57,301 nt of DNA from Planctomycetota bacterium. GTDB taxonomy: Bacteria > Planctomycetota > GCA-002687715. The translations under genes and the position numbers were made by a program. Of this stretch, positions 15,892-26,100 are shown piece by piece. Within the stretch, counting starts at the first letter, position 1; each line of letters begins with the position of its first letter. Under the pieces are notes generated by a model. The model was not told the DNA's origin, did not search any database, and worked only from the letters and a program-made list of their open reading frames with translations. The stretch lies in NCBI GenBank assembly GCA_002687715.1, contig NZBC01000093.1:1-57301 (forward strand), given 5' to 3'.

Positions 15892-18371
15892 GGCGTGAAG
15901 CGGAGCTGCAGGTGACGCGCACCGATGGGGAACGCTTGGAGGTTGAGTTGACGACGACGAGAGTAGGAGCTCCCGTCGTCACGCATGACCCAGTCGTCGT
16001 GAGGCCCGGAGCTGAACGCTTCGGCGATTTTCTTGTCCTTCGGTACGAAACCCGCGTCGACGCCAATCTGAGTGAAGCCGCATCGAGCGAGGCGGCCGGT
16101 GAGGTCGCGAAGGTCCTCGAGCGACACGTCATCACGCAGGCGGACGACGACGCCGACCCCGATTGAGGCCTTCCACGTCTTCCAGAGTGAGCCCTGGATA
16201 CGGCCGGTCCAGGCTCCGTCGAGGATCTCCACGACGGGACGGGTAGTCCCGGCCCTGCGCCAACCGCGGATCGCTTGCTCCAGCGCGAGGGCGAATGAGG
16301 GCAACGCGAGGATCGTGTCCTCGTCCGCTCCGAGCTCAGGGCGTATGCGAAGGTCCTGGGTGTGGCTCAGGACGACGTAGCCGCGCGGCGTCGTGAGGAG
16401 TGCGCCGTTCTTCGTGCGGGCGGGTCCCGGGCGTTCCCGGACCGTAGGAAACTCCGACGGAGACGATAGGACGGTGAGACCGGGTGCCCAGCGTTCGCCT
16501 GCGCGCTGACGCGCGGCGTTCGGAAAGCCCGCGGTCGTTGAGACAGCGGGTCGGAGCGGGATGTCCACGAATCCGCGGGTCGACAGCACGGGGGGGGTCA
16601 CGGATGCGTCGAGGCCGATGCCGAGCGGTGCAAGCGCGTCGACCGCGATCCACATCGTGTCGCCGTCTCGCGCTACGTCGCGCGGAGCCAAGGGGAAATG
16701 GGTGGCGACCGGGGGCGCGATCGTAAGAGGACCGGGGTCGCCGCTTATCACTTCGAGATTTCCTGTCGGGCCGAGCGTCAGCGCGCGACCGTCCACGATC
16801 GCGAACATCGATCCGGCAGGCGGCCGCAAGACCTGTCCGCCAGCGAGGCGGACCACGAGGTCGAGCGGCACCTCGAGTCGTCCGGCACGGAACCGCAGAG
16901 GCGGGTGAACGTTGCGGTGGGCCATCGGACGTAGCGCGCGCAAACGCGTCCCCCCGAAGTGCTGGAGGAACTCCTCAGCGACGGCACGCTCGTGGATGCA
17001 GATGATCGCGTCGTCGCTCTCGTGCTTGCCGTTCCGCCACGGCCCCGAGGAGAAGCACGCGACGGCGCGACCGTTCGGGCGCAGTCCGTCGATCACCATG
17101 ACGCGGTTCTGCACGCCGCGGTAGTTGCAGTCTTCGGTCATGTCGTAGGAGCCGACAAGATCTGCCGCTGGGTTAGGGCCCGCGACGAGCGAGCGAAGCC
17201 CGGAACGCCATCCCATGGTCCAGTCGGGATGTCCATAAACCCCGAAGATCCGCAGCCCTCGATCCCGGTGGGCCGCGACCAACGCCGCGGCCAGTCCTGA
17301 CCCGTCGAAGCCCGTGGCCATGTAGACGACGTCACTGTCGGCCGCGGAGACGAGACCGATCAGGTGTTGATTGATGGGTCGCGTGGCGGGAGTGCGGTCT
17401 GGAGCTTTCACCGGAGAGAACACGATTTCGACGGTCGCGGGACCGGCGACGTCGCGAACGCTGCATTTCACTTGTCTGGGCGAGCGCTTCGCGACGCCGA
17501 ATCGTCGCTTCGACTTAGAAGATACGGCGTCGTCGCCGCCCCACATCTCCTCGAACTCCGTTCGATACGCGGCGGCCACGCTCGAACCGTTGACGGCCAC
17601 GAACGACTGGTTGAACACCGAATGTGCCCGATCGCCCTTCGCATGGCCGGCCAGCGTCACCTGGCTATCCAAGATGATGAACTTGTGGTGCATCATCGGA
17701 TCCTTGAGCACGTTCCGTCCGTTGGTGATGTACGCAACTCCGGCGGCGTCGAGCTTCTTGCGCGCACCTGGTTCCCCGGCGTCGGCACGTGCGTCGGTGA
17801 TCATCCGGACTCGCACGCCTCGTTGGTGTGCCCGCACGAGGGCATCGACGAACGAAGGGTGGTCGAAGTCGGACATGGCGACGTCGACTGTGCGCCGGGC
17901 GCGGTCGACGTAGCGAGCCATGACCTCCTGCAGGATCACGGGAGGAACGGTTTGAGCGGGGGTCGATGCCTGGCGGGGGTCTCCTGGACGGTTGAAGTAG
18001 CAGCGAAATGCCGGGGCACGCAGCGTGCCCAGAGGGTACGCCTTGCCACCGAGCGAGATCTCGGCGGCGTACCGCCCCACGGGAAGGAGGGGGAGGGGGT
18101 ACGCGGCGCCTCGATACCCGAGCCATTCCCTGCTGCCCGCCACCGGGACCTCGATCGGATCGCCACCGGCGAGAGGGCGCAGAGTCAGCTTCTCGATCAG
18201 GACCGTCGTGCCCCACACGACGAGGTCGTGGTGCGGCTGCACGACCCGTTCCGGTGCAGCGCCGCCCTCGTAGGAGCGGAACAGGTCCATCCCATCGCGC
18301 TCCTGCCACCGTTGAGCTGTGCAGGTCGCGGCCGTAAGGAGCAGCGCTGCGACGTATCGGGTCGCCGTCAC
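15858..18371 (-). CDS. Secreted phospholipase-D-like protein with a single HKD motif
   Basis: An 837-residue protein starting at GTG 18371, which overlaps the preceding stop (GTGA). Its signal peptide ends CTA-Q. The PLD-like region covers about residues 125-420: DVAMSDFDHPSFVDALVRAH, then a complete first HKD motif MHHKFIILD. The expected second motif reads NRVMVIDG, so His and Lys are lost. Residues beyond 440 contain beta-rich domains with segments such as GDTMWIAVDALAPLGIGLD (copper-amine-oxidase-N-like flavour) and a last domain WTGRIQGSLWKTWKASIGVG. The substrate may be phospholipid, nucleic acid or another phosphodiester. A single HKD would need a dimer, as in Nuc-type endonucleases. 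Exported location is predicted from the signal. Confidence 0.75.
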   Translation of the reverse strand: MTATRYVAALLLTAATCTAQRWQERDGMDLFRSYEGGAAPERVVQPHHDLVVWGTTVLIEKLTLRPLAGGDPIEVPVAGSREWLGYRGAAYPLPLLPVGRYAAEISLGGKAYPLGTLRAPAFRCYFNRPGDPRQASTPAQTVPPVILQEVMARYVDRARRTVDVAMSDFDHPSFVDALVRAHQRGVRVRMITDARADAGEPGARKKLDAAGVAYITNGRNVLKDPMMHHKFIILDSQVTLAGHAKGDRAHSVFNQSFVAVNGSSVAAAYRTEFEEMWGGDDAVSSKSKRRFGVAKRSPRQVKCSVRDVAGPATVEIVFSPVKAPDRTPATRPINQHLIGLVSAADSDVVYMATGFDGSGLAAALVAAHRDRGLRIFGVYGHPDWTMGWRSGLRSLVAGPNPAADLVGSYDMTEDCNYRGVQNRVMVIDGLRPNGRAVACFSSGPWRNGKHESDDAIICIHERAVAEEFLQHFGGTRLRALRPMAHRNVHPPLRFRAGRLEVPLDLVVRLAGGQVLRPPAGSMFAIVDGRALTLGPTGNLEVISGDPGPLTIAPPVATHFPLAPRDVARDGDTMWIAVDALAPLGIGLDASVTPPVLSTRGFVDIPLRPAVSTTAGFPNAARQRAGERWAPGLTVLSSPSEFPTVRERPGPARTKNGALLTTPRGYVVLSHTQDLRIRPELGADEDTILALPSFALALEQAIRGWRRAGTTRPVVEILDGAWTGRIQGSLWKTWKASIGVGVVVRLRDDVSLEDLRDLTGRLARCGFTQIGVDAGFVPKDKKIAEAFSSGPHDDWVMRDDGSSYSRRRQLNLQAFPIGARHLQLRFTPWSYPRHMSLR

Positions 18372-21300
18372 GGGATCTTGATCTCCTTGAGGTCGAGAAG
18401 ATACCGGAGCGGCGTGCCCTTGCGGCGGGTCACGAGTGCGAGCCGCGGGCTGTAGGTGCCGGGTTTCTTCGCCATCTGGCCGTAGATCGCCATGCGTGTG
18501 GTCTCGCCGGGCTCCAGGCCTTCCAGGGGCAGGCGCGTGCTGATGAGCGGCGCCGTCTTCCCGCCGTCGGCGGGGACGAAGCTCCAACCGAGCTGCGGTG
18601 CCAGGCGTCCGTCGCCGCCGGCGATGTACGTCTGGCCCACGTTCTTCACCGTGATGAAAGTGAGGAAGTACGTGCCCTTGCGGATGGCCGTGATCATTGC
18701 AGACTCTAGCTCCACCTCGAGTCGGAGCTGCTGCTGCTTGGGTGGAGTTTCGAAATGGCGGCTGACGCGGTCCGCGAGTGCGTGGAGACGCGACGCTCCG
18801 GGTGCGACGGACCTCAGCCTGGCGACAGCGTGATCGAAGATGGCCCGATCGCCCCCGTGCCACGCGGCTTCCGCGAGGTACCACCACGCCGGGCCGATCG
18901 CCGGATCATCGGCTGCGGTGCTCTGGCCGAATCCCTTCACGACGATCGGGTACCGGCCGTACCGACTCGCCTCCCGCGCGCCGAATACGACGTCATTGAC
19001 AGCCTTCTCCCGCGCGTACGCATCGCCGAGGCGGCGTTGCAGTTCTGCTCGGGCCCTGGCGGCGGCCAGTGGTCGTGCGCTGTGTGCGATGTGGACGAGC
19101 CCGGCCGTCCCCAGATGCGAGGTATCCCCGATCGCACCGTCGATGGCAGCGCCGATGATGAGCGGCTTGCGCCACGTGATCTCGTTGCAGTGGAGAAGCC
19201 GAAGCAACGGGAGCTCGTCGCCCAGAGCGAGCAGTCCCCGGACGGCCGCCGCGACCTCGGCGTGGCGAGGCAGATCGAGCGCTCCGATCATGACGTCTCG
19301 TGCCACGTCCTTGCCGAGACCCGCGAGCGCTTCTCCGCAGTGGATCTTCTGGATCGGCGACGCGGTGTCATAGAGCAGCTTCAGCTGCGGGTAGACACTC
19401 TCGATCCCGTGGCGGGCCAGGAACTGCACGAGCCGCGCGCCGGGCCGCCGGCTCGTCTTGCGCTTCGCATCCTCGAGGAACACGGGGATGAGGTCCCGGC
19501 CGCCGCAATAGCACAGCATGCGGATGGCGTCGTCGCGTGCGGGCGCATCCGCCGGCATGGCGGGGAGCTCTCTTATCAGGTGGGCCTTGATCCGCACGAG
19601 GCTCGGCTCGCCCAGGATGGGCCGGGCTTCCTGGTCCCACGCCACCGCCTTGGAATCGAGGATCTTCGTCATCTCGGCGAGGGGTGGGCCCATCGCCCTC
19701 GCATCCGCGGCGGCGACGACGCGATCAACCAGCTTGCCGAACGCATCACTGAGCGTCTCCGGCACGGCCTCGACCACCTTCGCGCTCTGGTTCCACAGCG
19801 TGTCGATCTGCTGATCCCAGCCTCGCATGAGGCCGAGAAGCCTCTTCTGGTCGGCGCTGCCCGGATCGAAGAGGTTGTTGGTTTCTCCTTTGTCCTTGGC
19901 GAGGTCATAGACGCGAATGACCTTCTGCTGCGGGTTCCAGATGAGCTTGAGGTCGCCCGCGAGAACGGTCCGCTCCTTGGAGGGGATCTCGTAGCTCGGC
20001 GGCCCGGGCCGATCGGCGTACGCCGTGTCGACCCACGGGCCTTCCCCCAGGATCAGTGGAGAGAGGTCGCGGCTGACGCGACGGTAAGGGTCCTTGACGC
20101 CGAGCACCGACATCATGGTCGACGCGAGGTCGGACAGGCATACCCACTCGCGCACTCGTCTCGGCTCGAGTCCCGGCACGCGGATGATGAGCGGCACGTG
20201 GATCTGGTGTTGATAGAGGCTTCCCCCGTGGCGAGTCTGGTTGTGCTCGCCGAACGCCTCACCGTGATCGCCGAAGAGCACGATGATCGTGTCCTGCATG
20301 AGCCCCATCGAGCCGAGGCCGTCGAGCAGCCGCCCGATCTCACGGTCGCAGTACGCGATCTCCCCGTCGTACGCGTCGGCCGGCTTGACGCCGTAGTCGA
20401 ATTCCTCGTGGAAGTCGTAGGGGGCGTGGGGGTCGATGTAGTGCGCCCACATGAAGAAGGGGGTCTTGCCGTGCAGGGTGCGGTGGTTCTTCAGGAGCGC
20501 CAGGGTCTGGTCGGTGACCTCGGGTGCCCTGAGCTCCAGCTGTCGCTTCCCGGGATTGAAGATCTGGAAGCCGCTCCGGAACGTGCGGAAGATCGGGTGC
20601 GCCTGCGTGAGGTGGAAGAACGCGGTGAGCGCGATGGTCTTGCGCCCCACCTTCTGCATCTGGTGCGCGAGGGAGTAGTCGTCCGGTATCTTCAGATCCA
20701 CCTTGTTCTCGACTTCGTACGCGGGGCAGGCTCGCGAGTAGATCCCGTTGAGTGTGCTCGAGTACGCCATCGCGCTGGATGGCGTCGGCGTAATCGCGCG
20801 CTCGAACAGGACCGCCGACCGGGCGAACTCGTCGATCACCGGCGTGATCGGACGGGGATAGCCCATCGTGGACAGGTGATCGGCGCGCAGCGCGTCGACC
20901 GCGATCCACAGGATGTTGAACCGGCGGCGCCCCGGGACCAGTCGATCGAGTTTCTCTTGGACCACGGTCGGGTCCGCATCGGCCAGGACGCTCTCCATGG
21001 AACCCGGACCGACCTCGTCGATCTCGACGAGCCGGGAGAAGCCGTGGGTCTCTACCGGGCTCAGGATGCGGCTCGTGAGCGGGAACGGGGCGCCGATGAT
21101 GTGCGCGCGAACGCGGTAGATCGCGTCCTGCTTCCGCTCGACGGCGGCAGTGACCAGCGATGCGACCAGCAGCAGAGCGGGGAACCCGATGTCGACGATC
21201 GGCCGGGAGGTTCCGCGTGCTCGTACCGCGCTGAGTGCGAGCGCGAGCCCGAGCCAGGTCCCGAGGCTGAGCTGGTCCTTCAGCATGGGGTAGGCCCCGA

Positions 21301-21802
21301 AGAGATCGAGGTTCGCCTTTGCGCAGACCAGTGCGGCAGCCGCGGACAGGAGCGCAGACGCACCAAGAACGACCGGACGCGCCCGCAGGATGGCTGGGAT
21401 GATGAACAACACCGCGACGAGGGCGGCGAGCGCACCGAGAGTCCAGAACGCGATGCTCACCGTACCGACCCAGCTCTTCTGGGAGATGGCCGGCCCGTCG
21501 AAGAGCTCGCGATTGAGATAGACGAACGTGGTCGCGGCGACGGCGGCGAGCGGCAAGCGGCCGAGGAACGGACGCCGCTCTCGTCCGGGTATTGCGCGTC
21601 CGACCAGCAGCAGTGCGGCGGCACACCCCGCTAGCGCCGCGGCCGCGAAGATTCCCACCGCCATGGCGTACGGGAGCGCGCGCAACGGCGACTCTTCAGC
21701 GCGACCGGCTATCGATGCGTAGTCGACGAGCCCAGCCAGGGGAGCGGCCAGGATCCCCGCCGTAAGGCACTCGAGTACAGGGCAACGGGCCGGCGACTTC
21801 AT
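18368..21802 (-). CDS. Membrane sulfatase-like protein with HEAT-like repeats (paralogue 1)
   Basis: A 1,144-residue protein; I chose ATG 21802, eight bases after the beta-helix gene, because it begins the first membrane segment. Residues 1-230 hold about six or seven membrane segments. The alkaline phosphatase/sulfatase fold follows: NILWIAVDALRADHLSTMGY at 296-315, then VLFGDHGEAFGEHN. At the nucleophile position there is Ser343 in TPTPSSAMAYSS, without the Cys/Ser-x-Pro-x-Arg needed for formylglycine, so LtaS-like or phosphotransferase chemistry is as likely as sulfate removal. Helical HEAT-like repeats and a C-terminal Ig-like domain (LEPGETTRMAIYG) follow. It overlaps the PLD-like gene by GTGA. 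The active site should face the periplasm. Confidence 0.8.
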   Translation of the reverse strand: MKSPARCPVLECLTAGILAAPLAGLVDYASIAGRAEESPLRALPYAMAVGIFAAAALAGCAAALLLVGRAIPGRERRPFLGRLPLAAVAATTFVYLNRELFDGPAISQKSWVGTVSIAFWTLGALAALVAVLFIIPAILRARPVVLGASALLSAAAALVCAKANLDLFGAYPMLKDQLSLGTWLGLALALSAVRARGTSRPIVDIGFPALLLVASLVTAAVERKQDAIYRVRAHIIGAPFPLTSRILSPVETHGFSRLVEIDEVGPGSMESVLADADPTVVQEKLDRLVPGRRRFNILWIAVDALRADHLSTMGYPRPITPVIDEFARSAVLFERAITPTPSSAMAYSSTLNGIYSRACPAYEVENKVDLKIPDDYSLAHQMQKVGRKTIALTAFFHLTQAHPIFRTFRSGFQIFNPGKRQLELRAPEVTDQTLALLKNHRTLHGKTPFFMWAHYIDPHAPYDFHEEFDYGVKPADAYDGEIAYCDREIGRLLDGLGSMGLMQDTIIVLFGDHGEAFGEHNQTRHGGSLYQHQIHVPLIIRVPGLEPRRVREWVCLSDLASTMMSVLGVKDPYRRVSRDLSPLILGEGPWVDTAYADRPGPPSYEIPSKERTVLAGDLKLIWNPQQKVIRVYDLAKDKGETNNLFDPGSADQKRLLGLMRGWDQQIDTLWNQSAKVVEAVPETLSDAFGKLVDRVVAAADARAMGPPLAEMTKILDSKAVAWDQEARPILGEPSLVRIKAHLIRELPAMPADAPARDDAIRMLCYCGGRDLIPVFLEDAKRKTSRRPGARLVQFLARHGIESVYPQLKLLYDTASPIQKIHCGEALAGLGKDVARDVMIGALDLPRHAEVAAAVRGLLALGDELPLLRLLHCNEITWRKPLIIGAAIDGAIGDTSHLGTAGLVHIAHSARPLAAARARAELQRRLGDAYAREKAVNDVVFGAREASRYGRYPIVVKGFGQSTAADDPAIGPAWWYLAEAAWHGGDRAIFDHAVARLRSVAPGASRLHALADRVSRHFETPPKQQQLRLEVELESAMITAIRKGTYFLTFITVKNVGQTYIAGGDGRLAPQLGWSFVPADGGKTAPLISTRLPLEGLEPGETTRMAIYGQMAKKPGTYSPRLALVTRRKGTPLRYLLDLKEIKIP

Positions 21803-21810
21803 CGTGGGGC

Positions 21811-23118
21811 TCACTTCTCCTTCGCGGCGTCGATGCGCCGGATGGCTGCGAACCGCGAATTGGACGATGCCACGTAGTTGTTCTCGATGATGTTGCGCGG
21901 CGCGGTCAACAGGATGCCGGTCGTGAAATGGCCGGTCACCGAGTTGCCCGCGAAGACGTTCGCCGGCCCCTTGATCACGATCCCCATTCGCCGACATCCC
22001 GAGAACACGTTGCCGGTGAAGACGTTCTCCGTGGAATCGGCATCGACGACGAGTCCGCGATCGACGTCGTAGATCACGTTTCCGGTCACGCTGATCCGAC
22101 GGTTGACTCCCTCGTGCTCGACGACCTTGGTGACGTGGATGCCGGTCTTGGTCGCCTGGAGACGGCAGCCGCGGACGATCGCCTTGGAGCAGTCGTTGAG
22201 ACGGATCGCCACTCGGGCATCCTTGACTTCACAGCCGTCGATGAGGATGTTCTCGCTGAGGTGGTCGATCTCGATGGCCTCGGCCCGACATCCCTCGAAC
22301 CGGCAGTCGCGCAGCGTAATGTCGCCGGTGTTGTAGAAGGTCGCTCCGCGCCCGAGCAAACTGCGGAACGTGCACCGCTCGAGCCGGACCTTGCTGGTGT
22401 GGGGACGGCGCACGTCCTTCTTGGTGTACGGGTTTCGGAACAGCACGCCGCCATGCGTCGTGTGGCCGAGGAATGGCTGGCCGCCGAGCTTGTCCTGCGT
22501 GAGGTCAAAGTTGCCGTCGAAGAGGATGTCCGTGAAGCTGATGTCGGCCCAGTGCAGCGTATCGAAGAAGTTGATGTGCGGGATCAGCCACGCACCTTTC
22601 GGGAACGTCTTGACGCTCACGTTCTCGTACTGCGCGGTGGTCAGCGAATCACCGTTCTTGCCGGTGATCAGGAACTCTCCAATGCGGTTTCCCCGGAGAT
22701 CAGGACGGAGCACCTGGTAGCGGCGTCCGGGTTCGATGAGATCCGGGTGGTCCACCGGGAGGCTGCCCCCCCTGGCGACGGCGTCCGCGGCGATACGGAC
22801 TCTGCCGAACTCGACGAGCTTGCGGAAGCGGAAGATCGTGCCTCGGGATCCGACGAAGTCGATTCCGGTGACGCCATCGCGGCGCCGGCTGTGGATGCCG
22901 TGTTCGAACGTGTAGACGCCGGGAGAGAACCGGATCGCACCGCCGCCCGCGTCGCAGAGGTCGTCGATGATCTTGGCGAGCTGGATATCGCTCTCGAACG
23001 GCACGGCCTTCGGCGCGCCGGTCCCCGTGATCGTCATGACTGGACCTGCCGCCGAGCCCTGCGCCGGGATGGCTGCAGCGGTGAGCAGGACGAGGGCCAG
23101 GCACCTACTTCGGTTCAT
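21811..23118 (-). CDS. Secreted right-handed beta-helix protein
   Basis: A 435-residue protein with a signal peptide ending IPA-Q. The body is made of parallel beta-helix coils: GGAIRFSPGVYTFEHGI near the start, then repeated units such as ITLRDCRFEGCRAEAIEI, ILIDGCEVKDARVAIRL and NVFTGNVFSGCRRMGIVI. The fold is that of pectate lyases, AlgG-type epimerases and related polysaccharide enzymes, but I cannot identify catalytic residues or a substrate. The start lies inside the 3' end of the preceding sulfatase-like gene (14-base overlap). The position between two paralogous sulfatase-like membrane proteins suggests work on the same glycan or polymer. Confidence 0.8.
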   Translation of the reverse strand: MNRSRCLALVLLTAAAIPAQGSAAGPVMTITGTGAPKAVPFESDIQLAKIIDDLCDAGGGAIRFSPGVYTFEHGIHSRRRDGVTGIDFVGSRGTIFRFRKLVEFGRVRIAADAVARGGSLPVDHPDLIEPGRRYQVLRPDLRGNRIGEFLITGKNGDSLTTAQYENVSVKTFPKGAWLIPHINFFDTLHWADISFTDILFDGNFDLTQDKLGGQPFLGHTTHGGVLFRNPYTKKDVRRPHTSKVRLERCTFRSLLGRGATFYNTGDITLRDCRFEGCRAEAIEIDHLSENILIDGCEVKDARVAIRLNDCSKAIVRGCRLQATKTGIHVTKVVEHEGVNRRISVTGNVIYDVDRGLVVDADSTENVFTGNVFSGCRRMGIVIKGPANVFAGNSVTGHFTTGILLTAPRNIIENNYVASSNSRFAAIRRIDAAKEK

Positions 23119-26100
23119 AGAGTTGCTCGACCACGAGGGGGAAGTCGCGGTCGTCCGGAATGTGGTCCGTGTGATACTGGGAGAAGGAGACGGCGATCCG
23201 GGCGTCCTTCCATGCTCCGGCCGGTGCGTGGCCCACGAGGGTGAGGTTGACGGACTCGCCGGGCTCGAGACCGCGCAGAGGCAAGAAGTTGTTGATGACG
23301 TGTACGTTCATCTTCTTGCCCTTGGTGTCCTGCTTCATGATCTGTCCGTCGGTGTCGACGAGCCGACAGCGCAGGACGGGGCCGAAGTTCCAGTGACCAC
23401 CGTGCCAGTAGACCTTGGCCCGGTTCGTCACCTTGACCTCGATGAAATAGCAACGGTTGCGGCGCAGCGTGGGGGGCTTGCGGATGACCTCGATCGAGAC
23501 CTTGAAGTCGTTCGCCGGATAGAACCAGCGCAGGTCCTTGATGTGGGCTTTCATGCGCCGGGCCGCGTCCGCCGCCCGGGGATCGTCGGCGCCGATGGCC
23601 CGATCGAGCGCGGCCGCAGCTCCCGTCTGCCGACCGAGGTGCACCCGCGCCCGCGCGAGATCCAGGGCTGCGCCGGGGGGTGGGTCCTCGGTCTTTTCGA
23701 GCCACGCTTCGAAGAGCTGGGTGGCGAGTTCGGCCTTGCCATTGACCAGTGCGTCGCGGGCTTCGCGAAGCTCCGCGAACTCCTTGATCCGTTGATCGAA
23801 TTCGTCGCCGTAGTGCTTGCGAAGTCCCGCGATCGCGACGTCCCGCAGCGTCGGGTCGGGCTCGCTGGCGAAGTAGAGGAGGACTTCGGCTCCCCGTGCG
23901 CCTCCCACCGCGGAAGCATACTCGACGGTGGAGCGGCGAATCGTGTAGTCGAAGAGCTCGTTGAGCGCGAGTCGCCGGGTCAGGGCGTCGAGGCCGGCGG
24001 GCTCCTTCGATCTTGCCAGTGCGCGGAGCAACGGCACGACCTCGCGGGTGGCGTTCCCGCGGATGATCCGCACGAAGTCGGGGAGGAACTCCCCGTGGCC
24101 GAGGTCGCCGAGAGCGACCGCATACGGGAATCGCAGCACGGGGTTCCGCTGGCGCCGGCACATGGCGAGGAGCTCCTCGCGCCCCGCATCCAGGCCGAGG
24201 CTCACGAGGCCGACGGCCCCATCGGCACGCACCGTGGGGGACTTGTCCTTCATCAGCGCGCTGAAGTAGGCCTCGTTCTCGGGACGTGGCAGCACGAGCA
24301 GCAGGTTGTAGAGGGAGGTCTCCCGCTTGGGAAGGAGGCCTGTCGCGAGCTTCAGGATCTCCGCATGGAGGTCGTTCATCAGCTGCGCGGGCATCTCTTC
24401 GCAGAGCAGGTTCAGCCCGGCGTATCGGTTACGCAGCTTGGTTCGCAGGTAGGTGATCGCGCGCCGGATCTTCTTCTGGTCCGGGGCCCGGATCCACATC
24501 AGCGCGGTCTCCAGGTGGGCCTGGAGCGCCACGGCGGGATCGTCGAGAGGCTTGCCACCGACCCGCTTCTTGATCGACTCGACCTGCGCACTCAGCAACC
24601 CCGCGAGCACGGCCTGACGCTTCGAGTACTCGGGTTGATTGAAGAGGTTCCTGCGCTCGCGCGGGTCCTGCTCCAGGTCGAAGAGGAACCAGTCGGGGTT
24701 CTTGCGGACGACCTCGATCAGCTTCAAGCCTCGATAGACGACGCAGCGCTGCTCCAGCTCCCGCGCCGTCTGCCGAGGTGAGTATTGCTGGGAGAAGATG
24801 ACGCGATCCGGTAGCCCTTCCTGGTCCAGCATGTAGGGCAAGAGGCTCTGCCCCATCCGCTCCTCGGGGTCTCCGATGTCCGCGACGGCCAGACAGGTCG
24901 GCATGACGTCAACGAGCGAGACCGGGGTGTCGATGCGCTTACCGGCCTGCAGTCCGGGAATGCGGATGAGCAGCGGGACGCGGATCTCCTCCTCGTACAG
25001 GCTGCTGTTGTGGAAGGGGAACCCATGGTCGCCGAACCCCTCGCCGTGGTCGGAGAAGACGCAGACGACCGTGTTGTCCCAGAGCTTGCGTTGCTTCAAG
25101 CCGTCGATCAGGCGCCCGATCTCGGCATCGCAGTGCGCGATCTCGCTGTCGTAGCGGTCACGGGCGCTGGTGCCGAAGTCGTGGCCCTGGTGGGTCTCGT
25201 ACGGGTTGTGAGGCTCCATGTAGTGCACGAACGAGAAGAACCGGCGGGTCTTGCGATTCACGAGCTGCTTCAGCACCGAGTCGGTGACGGCACGGGCCTT
25301 CATCCCCGGATCGCCCGTCTGGTCGGGGTTGAAGGTGTCGAAACCCGTCTCGAGCATCCCGAAGAAGCGCATGTTGCGGCGCTCGATCTTGCCGAATCCA
25401 GTGACCCCGATCGTGTTCATTCCCGCCCGCGACACGAGCTCGGGATAGTGAACGGTGTCGGGGAACTTCCAGCTCAGCTTGGATCGGTAGCCGTGCAGCG
25501 GGGTCGCGCCGGCGGTGAGGCCGGTCAGCACGGACGCGTAGGCATAGTTGCTGGTCGGGTAGGGCGTGTACGCGTTCGTGAAGACGAACCCCTCCCTGCC
25601 GAGCTGCTCGAGCACCGGGGTCGTCGGGTTCTCGGTGTAGCCAGCGAGCCCGGTGTGGTCCCACCGGACGGTATCCACGGCGATGAGCAGGATGTTGTAG
25701 TCGCGGCGCTGCGGGAGGACCTGGTCGAGGATGCTCGTCAGGTCGCGGCTGCCGGCCTGCTCCATCTCACGGACGAGGTCGAGCACGTTCGCGATGTCGA
25801 CGCTCTGGGTCGTGGCAAAGCGCTTGAACACCAGGTCAATCAGCTCGGCGTGAGGGTTTGCGCCCTGCACGACGGTGCTCGAGTAGCTTCGGGTGGCTTG
25901 GAACGTGTCGCGTCCCTCGAGCCACAATGCGCCACCGAGGATGCCGGCGGCGACGACGAGCGCGAGCGCGGGTCGAAGGCGTCCGAGAGCCAGGGCGCGG
26001 CCCACGAGGCAGAACACCGCGGCGCTCGCGCAGAGCAACGCGAAGACCACCCAGAGCATGTGGACCCCCGGGTAGTGCCCGGGCAGCAAGGTGATGTTGA

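Noticed and set aside
18755..21634. A 959-codon open frame on the plus strand
   Set aside because: It is antisense to the sulfatase-like gene and has no motif; long antisense frames are expected in G+C-rich genes.
22967..24781. A 604-codon plus-strand open frame
   Set aside because: It is antisense to the second sulfatase-like gene; no motif.
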